Positions 35,404-43,342 are shown, counted from the first letter of the stretch. The stretch: 64,000 nt of DNA from Nocardioides agri (GCF_013778305.1 NZ_JACEIC010000002.1:2009669-2073668), one strand, 5' to 3'. Made by a program: numbers and translations. The notes: generated by a model not told the origin, from the letters alone.

Positions 35404-35470
35404 CCCGTCGTCCCTGACCCCAGCGTCGTGGTTCCGCCGGATTGACGACGCTGGGGTCAGGTACGACGGG
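35404..35470 (-). terminator. long hairpin directly after the ABC ATPase stop codon
   Basis: CCTGACCCCAGCGTCGT (35413-35429) pairs perfectly with ACGACGCTGGGGTCAGG (35445-35461). An outer 8-bp pair, CCCGTCGT/ACGACGGG, continues past one mismatch, giving 25 paired bp with a 15-nt loop. It starts 3 nt after the stop at 35474 and separates the ABC operon from the CaiB promoter. Confidence 0.7.
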
Positions 35471-35473
35471 ACA

Positions 35474-36208
35474 TCAGGCCGGCAGCACCCGGCGCAGGAA
35501 CTGTCGGGTCCGCTCCTCGCGGGGCGCGCTGAAGATCTCGGCGGGCGGGCCCTGCTCGAGGATCCGGCCGCGGTCGAGGAAGCAGACCGAGGTGGCGACG
35601 TCGCGGGCGAAGGCCATCTCGTGGGTGGCGAGGACCATCGTCATCCCGGCCTCGGCCTCCGCGCGGACGATCTCCAGCACCTCGCCGACCAGCTCGGGGT
35701 CGAGGGCGGCGGTGATCTCGTCGAGGAGCAGCAGGGTCGGGGAGGTGCACATCGCGCGCACCAGCGCGACCCGCTGCTGCTGGCCGCCGGAGAGCCGGTC
35801 GGGGTGCTTGGCGGCGTGCTCCGAGAGCCCGAAGCGCTCGAGCAGCAACAGCGCCCGCGCCTCCGCCTCCGCCCGCGGTACGCCGTGGACGCGGCGCGGG
35901 GCGAGCGTGCAGTTCTCGAGGACGCTCAGGTGCGGGAAGAGGTTGTAGGCCTGGAACACCATGCCCATCCGCGACCGCACCTCGCGCGGGTCGACCCGCG
36001 GGTCGGAGATCTCCCGGCCCTCGAAGGTGATGACGCCGTCGTCGATGTCCTCGAGGAGGTTGAGGCAGCGCAGCAGCGTCGACTTGCCGGAGCCGGACGA
36101 GCCGATCAGGCAGATGACGTCGTGCGGCTCGACGGTCAGCGACACGTCGTCGAGCACCAGGCGGTCGCCGTAGGACTTCCGCAGGCCGGAGACGGACAGC
36201 AGGCTCAC
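35474..36208 (-). CDS. polar amino-acid ABC transporter ATP-binding protein (GlnQ type)
   Basis: 244 aa. Walker A GSSGSGKST, the Q-loop, the signature LSGGQQQR, Walker B LLLLDEITAAL and the switch His in LATHEM are all present. The 'DEITAALDPE' form is the PAAT (glutamine/histidine/arginine) class. ATP hydrolysis drives uptake through the adjacent permease. Its ATG overlaps the permease stop by 4 bp. It is the last gene of a three-gene operon read from 37943. Confidence 0.93.
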   Translation of the reverse strand: MSLLSVSGLRKSYGDRLVLDDVSLTVEPHDVICLIGSSGSGKSTLLRCLNLLEDIDDGVITFEGREISDPRVDPREVRSRMGMVFQAYNLFPHLSVLENCTLAPRRVHGVPRAEAEARALLLLERFGLSEHAAKHPDRLSGGQQQRVALVRAMCTSPTLLLLDEITAALDPELVGEVLEIVRAEAEAGMTMVLATHEMAFARDVATSVCFLDRGRILEQGPPAEIFSAPREERTRQFLRRVLPA

Positions 36209-37053
36209 AGCGCACCCGCCAGCTCACGTCGCCGCATTCGCGCGGTCAGCCAGTCGCAGAGCCGCGCGAGCGGCACGGTCATCACGATGAAGAAGCACGA
36301 CACCACGACCAGCGGGGTGTAGTTGAAGTTGTAGTTGCCGTAGTCGCGGGCCACGAAGACCGCCTCGAACACGGCCGCCGCCGACGCGAGCGCGGTGTCC
36401 TTCTGGAGCGACACGAAGTCGTTGAGCAGCGGCGGTACGACCCGGCGCACGCCCTGCGGGACGACCACGTGCCGCAGGGTCTGGCCGCGGGTCAGCCCCA
36501 GCGCCTGCGCGCTCGCCCACTGCGACGGGTGCACGGACTCGATGCCGGAGCGGAACACCTCGGCGACGTAGGCGCTGTAGGAGATGATCAGCGCCACCGT
36601 CGCCCACACGTACGCGCTGTTCGTGACGCCCTGCAGCCGCAGGGCGGGCACGCCGAAGGCGAGCAGGTAGACGAGCAGGATGGTCGGGATGCCGCGGACG
36701 ACGTCGGTGTAGACGACGGCGGTGGCGCGCAGGGGCGCCAGCCACGGCGAGCGGCTGACCCGGGCGAGCGCGATCAGCATCGCGAACGGCAGGATGACCG
36801 CCTCGGCGATCAGGAACATCTTGATGTTCAGCCAGATGGCGTCCCAGATGTCCGGGAGCGCCTCGCGGGCGTCGTCCCAGTTGAAGAACAGCTCCTGCAC
36901 GCTGGGCCACCCGGGCGAGCCGGTGACGACCAGTGCCGCGGCGACGAAGACCAGGACGGTCATCACCGTCGCGATCAGCGCCGACCGCGTCCGGAGCCGC
37001 CGGCGCAGCCGCCGGCGGTCCAGCTCGTGCTGGCTGGGGGTCCAGTCGCTCAC
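36205..37053 (-). CDS. polar amino-acid ABC transporter permease
   Basis: 282 aa. A basic cytoplasmic N-terminus with RRRLRRRLRTRSAL leads to a first membrane helix (IATVMTVLVFVAAALVV), and the BPD_transp_1 core begins near residue 65. The EAA-like loop reads VHPSQWASAQALGLTRGQ, which contacts the ATPase. VYTDVVRGIPTILLVYLLAF is a typical PAAT permease segment. Only one permease gene is present, so a homodimer is likely. It overlaps both neighbours by 4 bp. Confidence 0.92.
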   Translation of the reverse strand: MSDWTPSQHELDRRRLRRRLRTRSALIATVMTVLVFVAAALVVTGSPGWPSVQELFFNWDDAREALPDIWDAIWLNIKMFLIAEAVILPFAMLIALARVSRSPWLAPLRATAVVYTDVVRGIPTILLVYLLAFGVPALRLQGVTNSAYVWATVALIISYSAYVAEVFRSGIESVHPSQWASAQALGLTRGQTLRHVVVPQGVRRVVPPLLNDFVSLQKDTALASAAAVFEAVFVARDYGNYNFNYTPLVVVSCFFIVMTVPLARLCDWLTARMRRRELAGAL

Positions 37054-37943
37054 TGGAGCTCAGGCACGCCCACGGTGTCGGAGAGCCACTCCTGCTCGAT
37101 CGCGTCGAGCGAGCCGTCCTCCCGGAGCGCGGCCAGCGCCTGGTTGACGCAGTCGACGAGACCGCTGCCCTTCTCGAAGAGCATGCCGAACTCCTCCTGC
37201 TCCCCGGTCTCCGGCTGGAACTGGCCGACGATCGTGCTCTTCGGGATCTCCACCGCCGAGATGTAGAAGGCGGTCGGGAGGTCGGCGAGGATCGCGTCGA
37301 CCTGGTCGTTCTGGAGCGCCTGCTTCGCGCCGTTGGTGTCCTCGAACACGACCGGGTCGGTCTCCGGCTGGATGATGTCGCGGATCGCGGTGAGCGAGGT
37401 GGTGCCGGTCTGGGCGCCGAGGCGGAGGCCCGTGAGGTCGTCGAGGCTGGCGGCCTCCGCGCCCTTGGTGCCCTTGAGCGCGATGACGGCCTGCGCGGCG
37501 GAGTAGTAGCCGTCGGAGAAGTCCACGACCTCGGCGCGCTCGGGCGTGATCGAGATCTGGTTGATGTCGAAGTCGAAGTCCTTCGGACCCGGCGCGTAGG
37601 ACTTGTTGAACGGCACCTTCACCCAGGTCACCTGGTCGGCGCTGAAGCCGAGCTGCTCGGCGACGGCGTAGGCCACGGCGGACTCGAAGCCCTTGCCGTT
37701 GGCCGGGTCGTTGTCGACGAACCACGGCTCGTACGCCGGGGAGTCGGTGCCGACCGTCAGCTGGCCGGCCGTCCGCAGCGGAAGCGAGTCGGTCGCGCAC
37801 GCGTCGGCGGACTCGCTGGCGCTGGTCGACGCGGCCGGGTCGGACGCGGTCGAGGAGTCGTCCCCCTCCTCCGGGGCGCACGCGGCGACGGCGAGGGCGA
37901 AGGGCAGGACGGCCGCAGCGGCCAGGGCACGACGTACACGCAT
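37050..37943 (-). CDS. polar amino-acid ABC transporter substrate-binding lipoprotein
   Basis: 297 aa. The signal peptide ends in the lipobox LAVAAC (Cys22), giving a lipid-anchored protein. A low-complexity Ser/Ala linker precedes the SBP_bac_3 domain: LTVGTDSPAYEPWFVDN, GFESAVAYAVAEQLGF, and GAQTGTTSLTAI for ligand contacts. It binds a polar amino acid or similar compound and delivers it to the permease. TACGCT at 37950-37955 (minus) ends 6 nt before the ATG, so the operon starts here. Confidence 0.92.
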   Translation of the reverse strand: MRVRRALAAAAVLPFALAVAACAPEEGDDSSTASDPAASTSASESADACATDSLPLRTAGQLTVGTDSPAYEPWFVDNDPANGKGFESAVAYAVAEQLGFSADQVTWVKVPFNKSYAPGPKDFDFDINQISITPERAEVVDFSDGYYSAAQAVIALKGTKGAEAASLDDLTGLRLGAQTGTTSLTAIRDIIQPETDPVVFEDTNGAKQALQNDQVDAILADLPTAFYISAVEIPKSTIVGQFQPETGEQEEFGMLFEKGSGLVDCVNQALAALREDGSLDAIEQEWLSDTVGVPELQ

Positions 37944-37964
37944 GGGAGAAGCGTAGAGCCGCGC

Positions 37965-38420
37965 TCAGTGCTGGTGGTGCGCCGCGTGCGTCTGGTGGAC
38001 GACGGCGTGACCGCGGCCACGTCCGATCATCCAGTGGTTGACCGGCACGGTGACCACGAACGCGACAGCGAGGGCGGCCGCGAGCGAGACCCAGAAGAGG
38101 CCGTCGGCCAGGGTGGCGGCCATGGCGCCGGGCACCAGCAGCAGGAACGCGTTGTCGACCACCTCCATCACCAGGATCGACACGGTGTCCGCGGCGAGCG
38201 CCACCTTGACCGCCGCTCGGAGGTCCAGCCCGGCACGCCGCTGACCGACGAAGGTCAGCAGGTAGCCGAAGAAGAATGCCAGTGCGACGGCCAGCGCGAT
38301 CGCGGCCGCGTCGTGCCAGCCCCACCAGGTCGCGAGCACCATGCCCAGCACCTCACCGATGGCACAGCCCGTCAGGCAGTGCCGGGTCGCCGTGATCGCC
38401 ATCCGCCAGCTCGAGTCCAT
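37965..38420 (-). CDS. DUF4396 membrane protein with His-rich tail, probably copper-regulated
   Basis: 151 aa. About four hydrophobic helices, beginning with TRHCLTGCAIGEVLG (paired Cys in a conserved position), and with AADTVSILVMEVVDNAF in the middle. The C-terminus is rich in histidine (GHAVVHQTHAAHHQH), a plausible metal site. DUF4396 has no assigned function. The gene is preceded by TAGGGT (38428-38433, minus), 7 nt before the ATG, overlapping a CsoR-type operator. That suggests induction by copper and a role in copper handling (inference). It is divergent from a lipoprotein peptidase. Confidence 0.75.
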   Translation of the reverse strand: MDSSWRMAITATRHCLTGCAIGEVLGMVLATWWGWHDAAAIALAVALAFFFGYLLTFVGQRRAGLDLRAAVKVALAADTVSILVMEVVDNAFLLLVPGAMAATLADGLFWVSLAAALAVAFVVTVPVNHWMIGRGRGHAVVHQTHAAHHQH

Positions 38421-38432
38421 GCGTCTCACCCT

Positions 38433-38449
38433 ATACCCCCTAGGGGTAT
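38433..38449. promoter_or_regulatory. CsoR-type (copper) operator
   Basis: ATACCCCCTAGGGGTAT has a perfect CCCCTAGGGG core flanked by ATAC/GTAT, which fits the G/C-tract operators bound by copper-sensing CsoR proteins in actinobacteria. It overlaps the -10-like TAGGGT of the DUF4396 gene and lies 21 bp before the M28 peptidase start on the other strand, so it could repress both. Confidence 0.65.
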
Positions 38450-38469
38450 CTGCCAAGTACCGTCGAGCC

Positions 38470-39405
38470 ATGCGTCGCGCGCTCGTCGCCTCCCTCGTCG
38501 TCCTGACGGCGGGGTGCACCGACGCGCCCACCGCCGATCCCCCCGACCCCGCCGCACCGGTGACGACGGCCTCCGCCACCCCCACCACCGCCGCCGACCC
38601 GGAACCGGTGCCGGCGCGCGAGTTCGAGGCGGCTCGCGCGCTGCGCACCGTCCGCCACCTGGCCGGCCGGATCGGTCCGCGGCTGGCCACCGGACCGGCG
38701 TTCCGCGGGGCAGCGGCGTACGTCGGCGACGCGCTCGCCGACCTCGGCTACGTCGTGCGCCGACAGCCCGTCGCGGTGCCGGCGGGCGACTCGTGGGGGG
38801 TGCCGGTCAAGGCTGGCCGGTCGAGCAACGTGATCGCGACGCCCGCCGACTTCGACCCGGCCGCGCCGTGGCTGCTCGTCGGCGCCCACCTCGACACGGT
38901 CGCGGTGGCGCCGGGGGCGGAGGACAACGCGTCCGGGGTCGCGGTGCTGCTCGAGCTCGCGCGGGTGCTGGGCGGTCGAGGCCAGGTGGTGCTGGTCGCG
39001 TTCGGAGCGGAGGAGCCGCGTGGTCCGGGCGATCTCCACCACTTCGGGTCGAAGCGCTATGTCGCCGCGCTCGACGACGACGAGGGCGTCCACCTGCGCG
39101 GCATGGTCTCCCTCGACCGGGTCGGCGTCGGCGCGGTCGTGCCGCTCTCGTCGGTCGCGGGCACGCCCAGCGCACTGCGGGACCGGCTCGCGCGGGTCGC
39201 CGAGCGGGCCGGCGTCCCGCACCGGGTCGAGACCGACGCGGCGAGCGACCACGAGTCGTTCGCGGACGCCGGCTTCCTCGCCGCACGCATCGGCAGCACG
39301 CCGTACGCCGGCTACCACTCGGCGGCCGACGTGCCCGCCGTGGTCGACCCGCGTCAGCTCCACCGCGTGGGTGAGCTGCTCAGCGCGTGGCTGCGAGCGA
39401 GCTGA
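38470..39405 (+). CDS. M28 family zinc aminopeptidase-like lipoprotein
   Basis: 311 aa. Signal peptide with lipobox LTAGC (Cys17), a Pro/Thr-rich linker, then an M28 domain. Metal-binding segments are VGAHLDTVAV (His, Asp), AEDNASGVAVLLELAR (Asp), FGAEEPRG (Glu-Glu) and DAASDHESFADAG (Asp-His). It would be an extracytoplasmic, membrane-anchored peptidase removing N-terminal residues. TACCGT at 38458-38463 ends 6 nt before the ATG. Its 3' end overlaps the CapA-like gene by 26 bp on the other strand. Confidence 0.85.
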   Translation: MRRALVASLVVLTAGCTDAPTADPPDPAAPVTTASATPTTAADPEPVPAREFEAARALRTVRHLAGRIGPRLATGPAFRGAAAYVGDALADLGYVVRRQPVAVPAGDSWGVPVKAGRSSNVIATPADFDPAAPWLLVGAHLDTVAVAPGAEDNASGVAVLLELARVLGGRGQVVLVAFGAEEPRGPGDLHHFGSKRYVAALDDDEGVHLRGMVSLDRVGVGAVVPLSSVAGTPSALRDRLARVAERAGVPHRVETDAASDHESFADAGFLAARIGSTPYAGYHSAADVPAVVDPRQLHRVGELLSAWLRAS

Positions 39406-40738
39406 GCTCCCAGAAGGGGTCGAGGATCGAGGCCGCCTTCGCGAGGGGGACGACCCGCGGCGCGAGGTCGGCGCCCATCCGGTAGGGCACGAAGTCGGCG
39501 GCGACCACGCGGCCGCCGGAGAAGGTCGCCTCGAGCACCAGCCCCTCGCGGGTCTGCGGCTCGGTCATGTCGAAGGTGAAGTTGCCGAGCGAGTGCACGA
39601 CCAGCGCGTCACCGATCTGCTCGGCGCCCTGGACCCAGTGGGGATGGCCGCCGACCACGAGGTCCGCGCCGGCGCGGACCAGCTCCCGCGCCACCTGGTG
39701 CTGGATCGGGTCGGGGCGGTGGGTGTACTGCGTGCCCCAGTGCGGCAGCACCACGACCGCGTCGACCCGCCGCGAGAGGCGGCGCACGTCGGCGAGCACC
39801 CGGTCGAGCTCGGCCCGGTCGAGCGGGCCGGTGCGCGGCGGCATGCTCACGGACACCGCGCCCGGCTGCCCGGGCGCGGCCTCGGGCGTCTCGCCGATCG
39901 CGTTGAAGCCGAGGAGCCCGAACCGGACGCCGTCGCGCTCCAGCACCACCGGACGTCGGGCCTCGGCGAGGTCGCGGCCGGCCCCGAAGGTCGGCAGGCC
40001 GCCCGCCCGCAGCCGGTCGACCGTCTGGACGAGCGCGCGGTCGCCGTAGTCGCCGGCGTGGTTGTTGGCGAGGCTGAGCGCGTCGAACCCGGCGGCGCGC
40101 AGGTCGCGGCGCACGGCCGGCGGGGCGTGGAAGGAGTCGCCGCCCTGGGTCGGCTCGCCGTCGTCCGACAGCGTGCTCTCGAGGTTGCCGACCGTGATGT
40201 CCGCGCTCGCCAGCCGCTCGCTCATCGGTGCGAGCACCGGCAGCCCGGTCACCCGGCGCCCGAGCATGATGTCCCCGACGATCGTCACCGTCGTGACCTC
40301 GGCCGGCGGCGGACCCTGGACCTGGATCGGGTACGCCGCGGGGTCGCGCACGGGGTCGACGCCGTCGACGGTCGCCATCCGGACCGCCGGTGTCGCGGCC
40401 TCGGCGACCACGACCGCGACCGTGTCCATCGGCAGGTGCGCGAGGTCCCCGGTGCGGTCGTCGACCCGCAGCCGGCCGGACGGCTGGCCCAGCTCGCGCC
40501 AGTTCGTGATCTCGCCACGCTGGAGCCGGCGCGCCTGCTCGGCGGTCAGGGCCAGCGCCGGCCGGCGGGCGTTGACCGCGAAGCCCAGCGGCCGGGTGGA
40601 CGGCGCGAGCGCGGTGGCTGACGGCGACGGCATGGCCGCCGGGCCGTCGGTGAACGCCCGGTCGACCGGCGCCTCGTCGCCGTCGTCGGTGCACCCGGCG
40701 AGCGCGAGCACGAGCACGCACCCGACCAGGAGCCTCAT
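39380..40738 (-). CDS. CapA/PgsA-like metallophosphatase family lipoprotein
   Basis: 452 aa. Lipoprotein signal LVLALAGC (Cys16). Residues 20-150 form an N-terminal domain resembling a phosphate- or PBP-like region (NARRPALALTAEQARRLQRG). From about 160 the PGA_cap domain: VTIVGDIMLGRRVTG, NLESTLSDDG, LANNHAGDYGD, VLPHWGTQYTH and VVGGHPHWVQG, all metal-ligand motifs. CapA-like proteins act in poly-gamma-glutamate export or as envelope phosphatases. TACCCT (40746-40751, minus) ends 7 nt before the ATG and overlaps the divergent promoter of the PatB gene. Confidence 0.85.
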   Translation of the reverse strand: MRLLVGCVLVLALAGCTDDGDEAPVDRAFTDGPAAMPSPSATALAPSTRPLGFAVNARRPALALTAEQARRLQRGEITNWRELGQPSGRLRVDDRTGDLAHLPMDTVAVVVAEAATPAVRMATVDGVDPVRDPAAYPIQVQGPPPAEVTTVTIVGDIMLGRRVTGLPVLAPMSERLASADITVGNLESTLSDDGEPTQGGDSFHAPPAVRRDLRAAGFDALSLANNHAGDYGDRALVQTVDRLRAGGLPTFGAGRDLAEARRPVVLERDGVRFGLLGFNAIGETPEAAPGQPGAVSVSMPPRTGPLDRAELDRVLADVRRLSRRVDAVVVLPHWGTQYTHRPDPIQHQVARELVRAGADLVVGGHPHWVQGAEQIGDALVVHSLGNFTFDMTEPQTREGLVLEATFSGGRVVAADFVPYRMGADLAPRVVPLAKAASILDPFWELSSLAATR

Positions 40739-40745
40739 GCCGTCA

Positions 40746-40755
40746 AGGGTAGGTT
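40746..40755. promoter_or_regulatory. overlapping divergent -10 elements of capA-like and patB-like genes
   Basis: TAGGTT (40750-40755, plus) ends 6 nt before the patB-like GTG; TACCCT (minus, 40751-40746) ends 7 nt before the capA-like ATG. The two hexamers overlap by 2 bp in the 23-bp gap, so only one RNA polymerase can open the DNA at a time. Confidence 0.55.
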
Positions 40756-40761
40756 GCCAGC

Positions 40762-41877
40762 GTGATCCGCGATCTCAGCGACGACGAGGCCCGCGCCGCA
40801 CTGCCGCTCAAGTGGGAGGCCTCCGGCGTGGTCCCCGCGTGGGTCGCGGAGATGGACTACCTCCAGGCCGAGCCGGTCACCGAGGCGCTCGTCGACGCCG
40901 TACGCCGCGGCGCCCTGGGCTACCCGCCGCACGGCGACGACCTCGGGGCCGCGTTCTCCGGCTTCGCGGCCCGCCACTGGGGCTGGGAGGTGCCGGCCGC
41001 GGCGTCGGTCGCGACCGGCGGCGTGATGAGCGGGATCCGACTGGCGCTCGAGGTGCTCTGCCCGCCCGGACCGGTCGTGGTGCCGATGCCCTGCTACCCG
41101 CCCTTCCGCGACGTCGTCACGGTGATCGGCCGCGAGATCGTGCCGGTCCACCTCGACCCGGACGGCGACGGCCGCCTCGACCTGGCCGCGGTCTCGCGGG
41201 CGTTCGCGGCCGGCGCCCGGACGCTGCTGCTCTGCAACCCGCACAACCCGCTCGGCCAGGTGCCGTCGCACGGGGAGCTGGCGGCGCTCGCCGCGCTCGC
41301 CCACGAGTACGACGCCCGCGTGGTCAGCGACGAGATCCACGCGCCGCTGGTGCTGTCGGGCGCGACGTTCACGCCGTACCTCTCGGTCGACGACCGCGGG
41401 ATCCTCGTGACCAGCCCGTCGAAGGCGTTCAACATGCCGGCGACCCACGGCGCGCAGGTCGTCTCGCTGCAGCCGGACGACCACGCCCGCCTCGCCACGG
41501 TGCCGGTGCCCGCGCAGAACACCTGGTCCAGCCTCGGCGTCGTCGCCGGGATCGTGGCGTGGCGCGACTGCGACGAGTGGCTGGCCGCCCTGCGCCAGCG
41601 GCTCTCCGCCCAGCGCGCGCTGCTGACCGACCTGCTCGCCGACCGGCTGCCGAAGGCGCGGATGCGCCCGCTGGAGGCGACCTACCTGGCCTGGCTGGAC
41701 CTGCGCGGGTACGGCGTCGCCGACCCGGCCGCCGCCGCGCTCGACCACGGCGTCCGCGTCGCGCCGGGCCACGACTACCTGGCCGGCCTCGAGGGGCACG
41801 TGCGCATCAACATCGCCACCAGCCCCGACCGGCTGGAGCGGGTGGTGGACGGGTTGGCGCGGGCGGTGGGCGGCTGA
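40762..41877 (+). CDS. PLP-dependent aminotransferase, MalY/PatB type (cystathionine beta-lyase-like)
   Basis: 371 aa, GTG start. PLP Lys221 in TSPSKAFNMPA, and the fold-type I segments LLLCNPHNPLGQVPSHGEL and VVSDEIHAPLVL. The N-terminal PLKWEASGVVPAWVAEMDY matches C-S lyases (PatB/MalY) rather than general aminotransferases. It would cleave cystathionine or cysteine S-conjugates to a thiol, pyruvate and ammonia. A regulatory role like E. coli MalY cannot be excluded. Its stop is followed at once by the second double-hairpin element. Confidence 0.87.
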   Translation: MIRDLSDDEARAALPLKWEASGVVPAWVAEMDYLQAEPVTEALVDAVRRGALGYPPHGDDLGAAFSGFAARHWGWEVPAAASVATGGVMSGIRLALEVLCPPGPVVVPMPCYPPFRDVVTVIGREIVPVHLDPDGDGRLDLAAVSRAFAAGARTLLLCNPHNPLGQVPSHGELAALAALAHEYDARVVSDEIHAPLVLSGATFTPYLSVDDRGILVTSPSKAFNMPATHGAQVVSLQPDDHARLATVPVPAQNTWSSLGVVAGIVAWRDCDEWLAALRQRLSAQRALLTDLLADRLPKARMRPLEATYLAWLDLRGYGVADPAAAALDHGVRVAPGHDYLAGLEGHVRINIATSPDRLERVVDGLARAVGG

Positions 41878-41879
41878 CG

Positions 41880-41944
41880 CGGGATCACCGGTGCACCGGT
41901 GATCCCGTCACTTCTCAGGGGTTGCAACGGCCGAGAAGTGACAG
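41880..41944. repeat. double-hairpin repeat element, copy 2 (convergent gap)
   Basis: First hairpin: a perfect 28-bp palindrome at 41880-41907, half-arm CGGGATCACCGGTG. Second: GTCACTTCTC (41907-41916) and GAGAAGTGAC (41933-41942) with a 16-nt loop containing GTTGCAAC. The tail has GCCTGAGGAGTG, as in copy 1. The outer bases differ from copy 1 (GGGAT versus TTT) but still pair, which is compensatory change. It lies between two convergent stop codons. Confidence 0.85.
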
Positions 41945-41965
41945 GAGAGCCTGAGGAGTGACGCC

Positions 41966-43327
41966 TTAGCCGATCGACTTCGTCTGCGCGGCGATCACGT
42001 CGGCGTACCAGTCGAAGGACCGCTTCGGGGTGCGCTTCAGCGTGTCGTAGTCGACGTGCACGAGGCCGAACCGCTGGGTGAAGCCCTCGGACCACTCGAA
42101 GTTGTCCATGAGCGACCACGTGTAGTAGCCGCGGACGTCGACGCCGCGCTGCACGGCGGTGGCGACCGCGCGCAGGTGCGCGTCGAGGTAGTCGATGCGC
42201 GGCTGGTCGTCGACGACGCCGTTCTCGTCCGGGCCCATGTTGTAGGCGCAGCCCGACTCGGTGATGTAGATCGGCGGCAGCGCGGCGCGGAAGCGGGCGC
42301 GCAGCAGGATCAGCCACTCGCGCAGCGCGTCGGGGACGATCGGCCAGCCGAAGTCCGTCACCGGGTAGCCGAGCAGCTCGCGGAACTCGAAGGGCATCTC
42401 GGCGTCCGCTCCGGCCGCGCCGATCTTGAACGGGTTGTAGTAGTTGAGCCCGTAGAAGTCGAGCGGCTGGCGGATGACCGCCATGTCGCCGTCGCGGACG
42501 ATGCCCTCGAACAGCGGCTCGAGGTCGGCGGGGTAGCGCCCGAGCAGCATCGGCTCGATGAACATGCCGTTCCACAGCGCGTCGAAGAGCTTGGTCGCGC
42601 CGACGTCGGCCTCGTCCTCGCTGGCCGGCCACATGGGCGCGTGGTTGTTGGCGCAGCCGATGCTGGTCGCGCCCGCCTCGCGCAGCGCGATCGCGGCGCG
42701 GCCGTGGCCGAGCAGCAGGTGGTGGGCCACCGGCATCGCGTCGAACATCAGCGTCTTGCCGGGCGCGTGGAAGCCGATCGCGTAGCCCATCATCATCACG
42801 ACGTTGGGCTCGTTGACCGGGATCCAGTGCTCGACGCGGTCCGCGAACCGCTCGCCGAGGATCGCGGCGTAGTCGGCGAACCGGTCGACGGTGTCGCGGT
42901 TGAGCCAGCCGCCGTCGTCCTCGAGCGCCTGCGGCAGGTCCCAGTGGTAGAGCGTGACCATCGGCTGCACGTCGTTGGCCAGCAGCTCGTCGATGAGCCG
43001 GTCGTAGAACCCGAGCCCCGCCTGGTTGGCCGGGCCGCGCCCGTCGGGCTGGATCCGCGGCCACGCGACCGACAGGCGGTAGCCGCCCACCCCGAGGCGC
43101 TTCATCAGCGCCACGTCCTCGGGGTAGCGGTGGTAGTGGTCGCACGCCACCGCCCCGCTCGACCCGTCGAGGATCCGCCCCTCCTCGGCGGTGAAGGTGT
43201 CCCAGATGCTGGGGCCCTTGCCGTCCTCGGTGGCGGCGCCCTCGATCTGGTACGACGCGGTGCTGGTACCGAATCGGAAGCCTGGTGGGAGCACGGGAAG
43301 GCCGGCGGCCGGTCGGGGGTCTGGCAC
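41966..43327 (-). CDS. glycoside hydrolase family 1 beta-glucosidase
   Basis: 453 aa. N-terminal PPGFRFGTSTASYQIEGA, VTLYHWDLPQALED, the acid/base Glu in HWIPVNEPNVV and the nucleophile Glu in IYITESGCAYN are the GH1 hallmarks; GYYTWSLMDNFEWSEGF completes the aglycone site. No signal peptide, so it cleaves imported beta-glucosides in the cytoplasm. GTG 43327 is preferred because CATCAT (43334-43339, minus) ends 6 nt upstream; an ATG at 43342 and a GTG at 43294 are possible. The divergent pirin start lies only 15 bp away. Confidence 0.9.
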   Translation of the reverse strand: MPDPRPAAGLPVLPPGFRFGTSTASYQIEGAATEDGKGPSIWDTFTAEEGRILDGSSGAVACDHYHRYPEDVALMKRLGVGGYRLSVAWPRIQPDGRGPANQAGLGFYDRLIDELLANDVQPMVTLYHWDLPQALEDDGGWLNRDTVDRFADYAAILGERFADRVEHWIPVNEPNVVMMMGYAIGFHAPGKTLMFDAMPVAHHLLLGHGRAAIALREAGATSIGCANNHAPMWPASEDEADVGATKLFDALWNGMFIEPMLLGRYPADLEPLFEGIVRDGDMAVIRQPLDFYGLNYYNPFKIGAAGADAEMPFEFRELLGYPVTDFGWPIVPDALREWLILLRARFRAALPPIYITESGCAYNMGPDENGVVDDQPRIDYLDAHLRAVATAVQRGVDVRGYYTWSLMDNFEWSEGFTQRFGLVHVDYDTLKRTPKRSFDWYADVIAAQTKSIG

Positions 43328-43329
43328 GG

Positions 43330-43339
43330 CACAATGATG
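43330..43339. promoter_or_regulatory. overlapping divergent -10-like hexamers of the GH1 and pirin genes
   Basis: CACAAT (43330-43335, plus) ends 7 nt before the pirin GTG at 43343; CATCAT (minus, 43339-43334) ends 6 nt before the GH1 GTG at 43327. They overlap by 2 bp. If the GH1 protein starts at one of the alternative codons this reading fails for that side. Confidence 0.4.
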
Positions 43340-43342
43340 CAT

